A program made the translations under genes and the position numbers. This document shows positions 58,803 to 64,000 of a DNA stretch of 64,000 bases, piece after piece; within the stretch, counting starts at the first letter, position 1, and every line of letters begins with the position of its first letter. The notes under the pieces were generated by a model. It did not search any database. It saw nothing but the letters and a program-made list of their open reading frames with translations, and had not been told where the DNA came from. Source of the stretch: Mameliella sp. CS4 (GTDB taxonomy: Bacteria; Pseudomonadota; Alphaproteobacteria; Rhodobacterales; Rhodobacteraceae); the NCBI RefSeq assembly GCF_019392335.1, contig NZ_JAHXRQ010000012.1:1-64000 (forward strand), written 5' to 3'.

Positions 58803-58946
58803 CTAACGCCAGAAAGCCAGCCAGTCGAGAAGCACGAAGAGTTTGCGCCCGAGGAACAGCATCGTGTCGCCCCCGTTGAACTGCAGATCGGCGGCGATGG
58901 CCGCGATCACGGCCAGGCCAAGGAGGATCGCAAGCCGGTTGGTCAT
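58803..58946 (-). CDS. Small membrane protein (47 aa) upstream of gap
   Basis: ATG 58946 to TAG 58803: MTNRLAILLGLAVIAAIAADL with a hydrophobic helix, then QFNGGDTMLFLGRKLFVLLDW and a second amphipathic/hydrophobic stretch ending LAFWR. Two hydrophobic segments separated by an asparagine-glycine-glycine turn suggest a hairpin in the inner membrane. An AAAGG ribosome binding site lies upstream. The frame spans almost the whole gap/LuxR intergenic interval, and the codons look biased like neighbours. Function unknown; expression is supported only by the reading-frame quality. Confidence 0.6.
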   Translation of the reverse strand: MTNRLAILLGLAVIAAIAADLQFNGGDTMLFLGRKLFVLLDWLAFWR

Positions 58947-59003
58947 GGCGGGGCGCCTTTGCTGTTGGTCTTTGCCCCGTCATGCCAGAGCGGCGCGGGG
59001 CTG

Positions 59004-59501
59004 TCACGAGGGCGCGGGCGCCGCCTCCATCAGCTCTTCGATGAAATAGGCCAGGAAGGCGCCGCGCCCCGAGACCCCGGCCTTGCGATAGATCGCGCCC
59101 AGGTGCGCCTTGACCGTACCCTCGGCATTGCCGCGCATGTGGGCGATTTCCGGGATGGCCAGCCCCTTGAGCGTCAGCAGCGCCACGTCCTGTTCCGAGG
59201 GCGTCAAGCCCCAGGTTTCAAAGTGCTGCGCCACGATGTCATGAAAGGCCCCGGCCGCCAGCCCAAGCTGTTGTTCAAGGTGCGCCTCGCGGCGCAGCAT
59301 CTCCATCAGGATACGGAAGCCGAAGACCACCCCGGCAATCAGTGCCACGGCGGCCAGCGCCTCGACCATGAAATGCCAGTGAGTGAAAGGCGGCCAGCCC
59401 AGTTCGACCCCGTCGCGCAGAACGTCGAGCAGGAAGAAAGCCGCGCAGGCGGTCTGCGCGGCGATCAAAAGGCCAAGGCGAAGCGGTTTCTTTCCGGTCA
59501 T
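59004..59501 (-). CDS. Membrane-anchored LuxR-type regulator
   Basis: 165 aa from ATG 59501, whose ATGA overlaps the stop of the cytochrome gene. Two membrane segments (LGLLIAAQTACAAFFLLDVL and FMVEALAAVALIAGVVFGF) are followed by a short helix and a C-terminal LuxR/FixJ DNA-binding domain: LTPSEQDVALLTLKGLAIPEIAHMRGNAEGTVKAHLGAIYRKAGVSGRGAFLAYF (landmarks). No receiver domain. It may sense membrane or redox state. The coupling to a cytochrome and a PepSY gene suggests one functional unit. Confidence 0.82.
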   Translation of the reverse strand: MTGKKPLRLGLLIAAQTACAAFFLLDVLRDGVELGWPPFTHWHFMVEALAAVALIAGVVFGFRILMEMLRREAHLEQQLGLAAGAFHDIVAQHFETWGLTPSEQDVALLTLKGLAIPEIAHMRGNAEGTVKAHLGAIYRKAGVSGRGAFLAYFIEELMEAAPAPS

Positions 59502-60037
59502 GGGTCCAGTCGTACCGTATCGGGCACGCGCTTGACACCGGTCACCATGGCGCGGGGCAGATTGATGCCCGTGCGGCGGCTTTCCCAGATGACGGCGGCG
59601 ATATGTGCCACGACAGAGATCTCGGCCCAGGTCACCAGCACCTCGTGCATTTCCTCGACCCATTCGATGCCCCAGAAGGCGTTGGTCGTCATCATGTAGC
59701 CGGTGACGGAGATCCCGATCAGCGTGGCGATCAGGTTGAAGATCATCAGGGCGCCCAGCGGCGAATGCCCCAGGTGTGCCGATTTGCGTGCCGCGGCCAT
59801 GTCGGTCAGCTGGGCGCGGATCCCGGCGGGGCTGGGCACGAAGCTGGCGAAACGCGCCGGGCGCGGCCCGATCAGGCCCCAGGCCAGGCGCAGGGCGATC
59901 AGGGCGGCGATGGCATAGCCCACCCATTCATGCAGTGTGCCGTCCGGGTCGGTAAAGACGGCGTTGGCCAGGAAAAGGATTGCCAGGCTCCAGTGAAAGA
60001 GGCGCAGGAAGGGATCCCATATGCGGTGTTCGGTCAT
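59498..60037 (-). CDS. Cytochrome b561-type membrane protein
   Basis: 179 aa. Four membrane helices with a His-rich pattern: MTEHRIWDPFLRLFHWSLAILFLANAVF, LHEWVGYAIAALIALRLAWGLIG, SPLGALMIFNLIATLIGISVTGYMM, MHEVLVTWAEISVVAHIAAVIWESRR (His in helices 1, 2 and 4). The Ni/Fe-hydrogenase-like cytochrome b family passes electrons across the membrane. It lies between PepSY and LuxR genes with ATGA overlap to the latter. Confidence 0.88.
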   Translation of the reverse strand: MTEHRIWDPFLRLFHWSLAILFLANAVFTDPDGTLHEWVGYAIAALIALRLAWGLIGPRPARFASFVPSPAGIRAQLTDMAAARKSAHLGHSPLGALMIFNLIATLIGISVTGYMMTTNAFWGIEWVEEMHEVLVTWAEISVVAHIAAVIWESRRTGINLPRAMVTGVKRVPDTVRLDP

Positions 60038-60091
60038 GAGCGGTCTCCGGGATAGGGCCGGACCCCTCTGCGGGGTCCGGCACGGCTGCGA

Positions 60092-60349
60092 TCAATCGTC
60101 GATCTTGGTGCGGACGATGTTCAGCTCCTTGTCCAGGTACAGCTCCAGACGCTGACCGTCCTTGAGCGCGTAGACTTCGATCATGCCGTCTTCGCGGTCG
60201 ATGCCGCGGACCTCGTAGCCCTGTTCGGTGAGCTTCGTCGTGATCTCTGCCTTGAGGGCCTTGTCCATGCTGCCGTATTCGCTGCTGGAGGCATAAGCGG
60301 GCAGGGCGATCAGCGCGGAAAGGGCGGCGGCGATAATGGTGCGGGTCAT
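60092..60349 (-). CDS. Secreted PepSY-domain protein
   Basis: 85 aa from MTRTIIAAALSALIALPAYA, a signal peptide, with AGGAGAG before the ATG. The mature part SSEYGSMDKALKAEITTKLTEQGYEVRGIDREDGMIEVYALKDGQRLELYLDKELNIV reads as a PepSY fold (two helices and a sheet), usually found in periplasmic inhibitors or accessory proteins of membrane redox enzymes. First gene of the PepSY-cytochrome b-LuxR operon. Confidence 0.85.
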   Translation of the reverse strand: MTRTIIAAALSALIALPAYASSSEYGSMDKALKAEITTKLTEQGYEVRGIDREDGMIEVYALKDGQRLELYLDKELNIVRTKIDD

Positions 60350-60529
60350 GGTGTCTCTCCTGTGTTGCGGCCTGCTGTGATGCAGGACGTGACAGCAAGA
60401 TGTGCCGTCGACAGCCGGAAAGATATTGGCCCAAAGCCGGGGAACGGGCGGGTTGTGACTTTGGTTTAGTACTGATTTCATGGGATTTTTTGCGGAAAGC
60501 CCGGGGGCGCCTGCCGTCACGACGCAAAA

Positions 60530-60548
60530 GGCCCCGCAGAGCGGGGCC
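60530..60548 (-). terminator. Former terminator of the dsbB-like gene, now at the edge of an inserted element
   Basis: GGCCCCGC (60530-60537), AGA, GCGGGGCC (60541-60548) with UUUU on the minus strand. Its last two bases are the first two of the inserted element. Deleting the element plus one copy of the flanking repeat joins it directly to the end of the dsbB-like gene. Confidence 0.75.
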
Positions 60549-61471
60549 AAGCCCCTTACCAGATGTGTTGCAAAGGAAATCCACGCACGGTTCGATACAG
60601 TGAAGCGGTGACGCTCCAGCAAACAGGCAGACCACATGCGATACTACCTATTGAACGATGATAAACTTTTCCCCGATCGATGGTTTTTGGGGGCGATAGA
60701 GCATGCCGACAACTGGCGCTTTCTGAAGCCAGAGATGCAGGACATGGAACCTGGTCGCTACACGCTGCACTTGCAGCGAGAGGGCACTCCAATGGATTAT
60801 ACCCAAACGCTGCTCTACGGGTTGCCGGTTCTGAGCGAGAAGGCACGGAATTCACTGCGGGGTATTTCCGAAGTGGATGAACCCTTCAAGAACGTGGTCA
60901 TGGAACCGGTAGACATCAATGGTGGGCCGTGGGCCACCCTCTATTATCTCATGATCGTGGAAACGCGGTTCGATTGTGTGGACGAGGTCCGTTCCGAGTT
61001 CAGGAAGTTCGAAGAGAACGATCCGGTCCGCCCTGACAAGGCGGGTGAATATGCGATCTTCACGAATTTTGTCATTGATCCGGACAAGACCGAAGGGCGG
61101 CATATCTTTCGAGTGTCAACCTACCAAAGCGCCCTTATCGTCAGCGAAGAGGTCAAGCGGCGGTTCGAAGAGGCGCAGGTTAGCGGCTGTAATTTCATCT
61201 CCGTGATGGGAGATCGAGAGGTTGTTGTCTGATCGCCTGGCGTCGGAACGAGACGAGGAAGGCAGCAGCTTCACGGCAACGGTTCCCGCGGCTTTTTCCG
61301 AAATTCTACGGACAGGTCGTTCATCGGCACCGCCCCCGCGGATCCTCGCGAGACTGACCGCACCTGACGCCTTCATCTCGAGATTTCGTAGAGCCAGTCC
61401 TTTAAGGGAACTGTTGGCCACTTTGTGGCCAACCCAAGGGCTATCTACAACACATCTGGCAAGGGGCTTGG
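60547..61471. mobile_element. Non-autonomous transposon-like unit carrying an immunity gene
   Basis: Terminal inverted repeats of 24 bp (60547-60570, starting CCAAGCCCC and ending GATGTGTTG; 61448-61471, ending GGGGCTTGG) match at 23 positions. The sequence AGCGGGG directly abuts both ends (60540-60546 and 61472-61478); counting two shared bases it is 9 bp. The unit is 925 bp, carries one gene, and encodes no transposase. Precise removal rebuilds an intact terminator for the dsbB-like gene. The inner right part holds the palindrome GTTGGCCAC/GTGGCCAAC (61413-61433). I infer a transposed unit mobilised in trans by an unseen relative. Confidence 0.7.
60636..61232 (+). CDS. Imm11-like immunity protein
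   Basis: 198 aa, visibly more A/T-rich than the genes around it. MRYYLLNDDKLFPDRWFLGAI at the N-terminus, GTPMDYTQTLLYGLPVLSEKARNSL near residue 55, FKNVVMEPVDINGG near 83 and YLMIVETRFDCVDEVRSEF near 110 follow the pattern of Imm11 (DUF1629) immunity proteins of polymorphic toxin systems. Such proteins neutralise a cognate toxin domain; no toxin gene is adjacent, so it is an orphan here. It lies inside the inverted-repeat-bounded unit. The family call is from pattern memory and is less certain than the gene itself. Confidence 0.7.
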   Translation: MRYYLLNDDKLFPDRWFLGAIEHADNWRFLKPEMQDMEPGRYTLHLQREGTPMDYTQTLLYGLPVLSEKARNSLRGISEVDEPFKNVVMEPVDINGGPWATLYYLMIVETRFDCVDEVRSEFRKFEENDPVRPDKAGEYAIFTNFVIDPDKTEGRHIFRVSTYQSALIVSEEVKRRFEEAQVSGCNFISVMGDREVVV

Positions 61472-61503
61472 AGCGGGGCCGGTGGTCTGGATCTGGCGAA
61501 GGC

Positions 61504-61965
61504 TCAGCGCGGCGCGCGCATCGCCATGAGAAAGAGACCGGCGATCACGGCAGAGGCCGCGACGTTGTAGTTGGCCATCGACAGGCCAAACAACTCCCAG
61601 GGGATCTGGTCGCAGGGCACCATCGGCGCGTTCATGATCGCCTCCAACGCCTCTTCGGGCGACAAGCCCTGCAGCGAGGGGGCGGTGCAACTCTTGAGTC
61701 CTTCCCACCACTGCCGCTCGACCCCGCTGTGAAAGATGGCGATCACCGAACTGGACAGCGCCGACAGCGCCGCCAGCGCCAACAGGATGCGGTTCGGCAC
61801 CGCGAGGGCGATGACCCCGATGGCCAGCGCGCCAAAGTGGCCGTAGCGTTGCCAGTAGCACAACTGGCAGGGCAGCAGGCCCTGAAAGTACTGAAAGTAC
61901 AGCGCGCCCAGCAGCAGCCCGGCAGAGCCAAGTACGCCAAGAATGGTCAAGACAGCACGGTTCAT
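61504..61965 (-). CDS. DsbB-family disulfide bond formation protein
   Basis: 153 aa, four membrane helices. LLPCQLCYWQRYG gives the quinone-coupled Cys33/Cys36 pair; KSCTAPSLQG and VPCDQIPW give the second pair Cys93/Cys118 in the periplasmic loop. It reoxidises DsbA-type thiol oxidases using quinone. Its transcription terminator is now about 955 bases away because of the inserted element, so leftward transcripts may run antisense into the immunity gene. Confidence 0.9.
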   Translation of the reverse strand: MNRAVLTILGVLGSAGLLLGALYFQYFQGLLPCQLCYWQRYGHFGALAIGVIALAVPNRILLALAALSALSSSVIAIFHSGVERQWWEGLKSCTAPSLQGLSPEEALEAIMNAPMVPCDQIPWELFGLSMANYNVAASAVIAGLFLMAMRAPR

Positions 61966-62052
61966 GGCAACCTCAAGTGTTCGATCTTTGCTTACAGGTG
62001 GCTCAGGCGGACGGGGCGCGCAAGCCCAAACAAGGCGATGGCGGGGATGTGA

Positions 62053-62667
62053 TCAAAGCCCAAGCCATGTCTTGATCAGGCTGGCCAATGTCGCCCCGGC
62101 CAGGACAAGCGTCGAGATCCAGGCGGTTCCGATCACGGTTCCGATCACGACAAGCACGCCATCCCGTTGCAGCAACCCCATCGCGATGACGACCACGGCA
62201 ATTCCCGGAACGGTGTTCGTGCCAGGCAATGGCACAAGGATCGAGGCGCTGAAGACCACCAGCGCGATCCCGATGATCCGATCCAGGGGTGGACGGGTCA
62301 ACGCGCCCAGCCTCGGACGGCTGACCGCCTCGATCCGTCGCAGCCAGGGGCCTGCGCGACGCGCCAGAGAGTGCAGCCCACTGGTCGTGACGGTGCGGTC
62401 TCCGAGCTTGCCGGGCAGCCAGGGAACCTGCCGACCGAAAAGGATCTGTGTCGACACGAACATGAGCGGCAGGGCGACGACCTGTGGGATGCCATAAAGA
62501 AATGGAATGCAGCAAGGCAGGGCCAGGATCAGCAGAAACAGGCCGAAGGCCCGTTCGTGAAGTTGCCCGAGCACCCAGTTGAGCGACACGCTATCGCCTT
62601 GGGCGTCAGCGGCCAAAGCATCAAGCCGGTCCGAGATTGCCGCGTCCGTTTCGTATTGGGCTGTCAT
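62053..62667 (-). CDS. ExoD-like membrane protein
   Basis: 204 aa from ATG 62667, with AAGGAG upstream. N-terminal SLNWVLGQLHERAFGLFLLILALPCCIPFLYGIPQVVALPLMFVSTQILFG and the later PLDRIIGIALVVFSASILVPLPGTNTVPGIAVVVIAMGLLQRDGVLVVIG are the ExoD signature (membrane helices with Pro-Gly-rich loops). ExoD was found through exopolysaccharide defects in Rhizobium; biochemical function is unclear. Only about 86 bases separate it from the DsbB-like gene start, both on the minus strand, so cotranscription is plausible. Confidence 0.9.
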   Translation of the reverse strand: MTAQYETDAAISDRLDALAADAQGDSVSLNWVLGQLHERAFGLFLLILALPCCIPFLYGIPQVVALPLMFVSTQILFGRQVPWLPGKLGDRTVTTSGLHSLARRAGPWLRRIEAVSRPRLGALTRPPLDRIIGIALVVFSASILVPLPGTNTVPGIAVVVIAMGLLQRDGVLVVIGTVIGTAWISTLVLAGATLASLIKTWLGL

Positions 62668-62858
62668 CCAGGGCACTCCTTGAGTTGCAGACCGCAAGAT
62701 TTTCCTTCCGCTAGCAGGTCATGTTCCCCTAGGCCAGCGTCCGACCGTCGCATCCCTGGGGAGCGCTGAAAAAGTGCTTCGAAAGTGCTTCGGAATGGGC
62801 AGTAGGGCGCCCAACCCTGCTTGCCCCCATTCTTGGCCATGTGTATATGGGCCTACGG

Positions 62859-62942
62859 GCCCAAGTGGCGGAATGGTAGACGCAGGGGATTCAAAATCCC
62901 CCGCCTTCGGGCGTGCCGGTTCGAGTCCGGCCTTGGGTACCA
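62859..62942 (+). tRNA. tRNA-Leu (anticodon CAA)
   Basis: 84 nt with the acceptor pair GCCCAAG/CTTGGGT, anticodon stem GGGGA/TCCCC around loop TTCAAAA (anticodon CAA at 62892-62894), a long variable arm typical of class II Leu tRNA, and TTCGAGT in the T loop. The 3' CCA is encoded (62940-62942). Confidence 0.97.
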
Positions 62943-63160
62943 ACGATTTGGCAGGCTTCCGCCCCCTGCCACCCGTATCAGGTCACACAATGGGGTCACA
63001 GTGCCCCTACCGTCCTGATACCAGATTTCCCCAATTGATTTCCCCGATGCCGTCAGACGCGGGCTTTCTGCCTCGGAAAAACAAAGTCACCGGGACGTGG
63101 GACCTGCGTCTCACGCCCCGCAATGGGAAAGATCAGAGCTTTCCTATCTGGGCAGGGTCC
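62943..63160. other. Noncoding stretch after tRNA-Leu
   Basis: No gene is visible. It contains hairpin-forming repeats: GGCAGG/CCTGCC (62950-62970), GTATCAGG/CCTGATAC (62975-63021, long loop) and GGAAAG/CTTTCC (63125-63143). The first is a weak terminator candidate for the tRNA. Confidence 0.5.
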
Positions 63161-63880
63161 TCAGGCCACACCAACCGGGGTGCCGGTCGGTTCGGCCAGG
63201 CTGTGCCTGGCTTCGGGCGGCTGTGCCCAATTCTCCATCCGGTAGGCGCTGTCCCAGAATCGCCATTCGTGCCAGCAGGCGCGACGGAACGCCCGTTCCA
63301 TGCGTGCCCGTGTGGGGCCGTCCGCGTCGGCGCCCAGCGTGTCGGTCAAGGACAACATGCGCGCGACGCTCTGGTCGAAGGCCTCGCCTGAATAGGTGTC
63401 GATCCAGGCCGCGTAGGGATTGCCGGGCTGGCTTTGTCCGGCGATCTCGCGACCGACCTCGCGGTAGATCCAGAAACAGGGCAGAAGTGCCGCAACCGCT
63501 TCGGGGAAATCCCCCAGTGCCGCGGTGCGCAGAAGGAAGGACAGGTAGTGGTCGCAAGCCGCAGAGGGCTGGATTCTGGTGAACGCCGTGTCGGACACGC
63601 CGAACAGCCCCATGTAATGCGCGTGAAGCGCCCGTTCGACGGAAATCGCCCCGCTCGCCGATCCTGCCAGTTGCGCCAGAACAGTGGCCGTGGGCGCCTT
63701 GGCCGCCGCCAGTGACAAGGCCCGGGCGAAACCTTCGAGGTAATGCGCATCCTGCACGATGTAGCCCTGGAACACGTCACGGCGCAGAGTGCCTGCGGCC
63801 ATCTCGCGGTTGAAGGGCATGGCGTGGATCTGTTGCCAGAGGTCGTCAGTCTGTCGGGCAAGGTCCTCTGTGAACGTCAT
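63161..63880 (-). CDS. tenA: TenA-family aminopyrimidine aminohydrolase/thiaminase II
   Basis: 239 aa. TenA salvages base-degraded thiamin pyrimidine. The catalytic Cys135 is in AALLPCFWIYREVG, exactly at the position known in the family; the helix RRACWHEWRFWDSAYRMENW near 205-225 carries the conserved Glu and aromatic residues; FQGYIVQDAHYLEGFARAL near 38 is typical. Its ATG overlaps the stop of the upstream thiD-like gene (ATGA), so thiamin salvage genes are translationally coupled. Confidence 0.94.
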   Translation of the reverse strand: MTFTEDLARQTDDLWQQIHAMPFNREMAAGTLRRDVFQGYIVQDAHYLEGFARALSLAAAKAPTATVLAQLAGSASGAISVERALHAHYMGLFGVSDTAFTRIQPSAACDHYLSFLLRTAALGDFPEAVAALLPCFWIYREVGREIAGQSQPGNPYAAWIDTYSGEAFDQSVARMLSLTDTLGADADGPTRARMERAFRRACWHEWRFWDSAYRMENWAQPPEARHSLAEPTGTPVGVA

Positions 63881-64000
63881 CTGTCTGTCCCCTTGATGAA
63901 ATGAAAGTGATGGACCGGGCCGTGCCCGGAGCCGACCGTCAGCCGGTCTGCCGCCGCGATGGCGGCACTGATGTATCTCTTGGCCTGCCCGGCGGCGTCG
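63877..64000 (-). CDS. thiD: ThiD-like hydroxymethylpyrimidine kinase, C-terminal end (partial)
   Basis: Only about 40 codons are in the window, running off its right edge. The end reads GQAKRYISAAIAAADRLTVGSGHGPVHHFHF, matching the C-terminus of ThiD (VG-x-GHGPVHHFH). ThiD phosphorylates hydroxymethylpyrimidine in thiamin synthesis; the link with tenA fits. Its stop overlaps the tenA start. Confidence 0.7.
   Translation of the reverse strand, partial: DAAGQAKRYISAAIAAADRLTVGSGHGPVHHFHFIKGTDR

Noticed and set aside
61222..62052. 276-aa plus-strand frame running from the end of the immunity gene across the dsbB-like gene
   Set aside because: It crosses the inverted repeat and then runs antisense to the DsbB-like gene; no coding features.

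Overview
The window is GC-rich, densely coded chromosomal DNA from an alphaproteobacterium, most likely a Rhodobacterales (Roseobacter-group) species. The case rests on several features together: Hint-domain proteins, an aglEFGAK alpha-glucoside operon, a fused indolepyruvate:ferredoxin oxidoreductase, a GTTC-N7-GTTC LexA box before uvrA, CceR-like GTTAnCGnTAAC sites before gap and eno, a DUF1127 protein, and Rhodobacteraceae-type intergenic repeats. No species can be named from sequence alone. There are no rRNA genes, CRISPR arrays or prophage; one tRNA-Leu(CAA) lies near the right end.

Layout. 0-5 kb: three Hint-domain proteins (one lacking its N-terminal region), a small secreted protein, a deiminase and an NTF2-like protein behind a LexA-like box. 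5-12 kb: an atypical SDR, an AlkC/AlkD-like repair protein, an M48 protease, a membrane protein, purL, a candidate sRNA and a LysR regulator. 12-23 kb: indolepyruvate oxidoreductase, acyltransferase, murI, argC behind an arginine-codon leader peptide, ccmE, a histidine kinase and eno. 23-34 kb: a sugar-uptake region with an EamA transporter, glk, a GH1 beta-glucosidase and aglR on the minus strand, divergent from aglEFGAK; two matching LacI-type operators lie in the divergent promoter region. 34-42.5 kb: truncated globin, HxlR-type regulator, a VWA protein with six repeats, uvrA and a small gene broken by a 14-bp duplication. 42.5-54 kb: valine catabolism (a hydrolase and mmsB in one continuous reading frame, an acyl-CoA dehydrogenase, and mmsA with a divergent LysR), interspersed with a glycosyltransferase, an FMN reductase, an NCS1 permease and a carboxylate-amine ligase. 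55-64 kb: CBS protein, coaD, a DUF1127 protein, gap, a PepSY/cytochrome b/LuxR operon, a transposon-like unit carrying an Imm11-like immunity gene, a DsbB-like protein, an ExoD-like protein, tRNA-Leu, tenA and the end of thiD.

The most notable structures are these. (1) A 925-bp unit at 60547-61471 has 24-bp terminal inverted repeats and a 7-bp (up to 9-bp) flanking direct repeat. It sits exactly in the intrinsic terminator of the dsbB-like gene and carries an orphan Imm11-like gene but no transposase. (2) A candidate sRNA of about 87 nt (10883-10969, minus) has an exposed CCUCCC anti-Shine-Dalgarno stretch. (3) An 11-codon leader peptide ending Arg-Leu-Arg-Arg precedes a terminator-like hairpin upstream of argC. 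(4) A shared TTTGCRTTTYTGCAA motif links the two valine-catabolism loci. (5) A 14-bp tandem duplication frameshifts the gene after uvrA. All functional statements are inferred from sequence reading; no database search was run.
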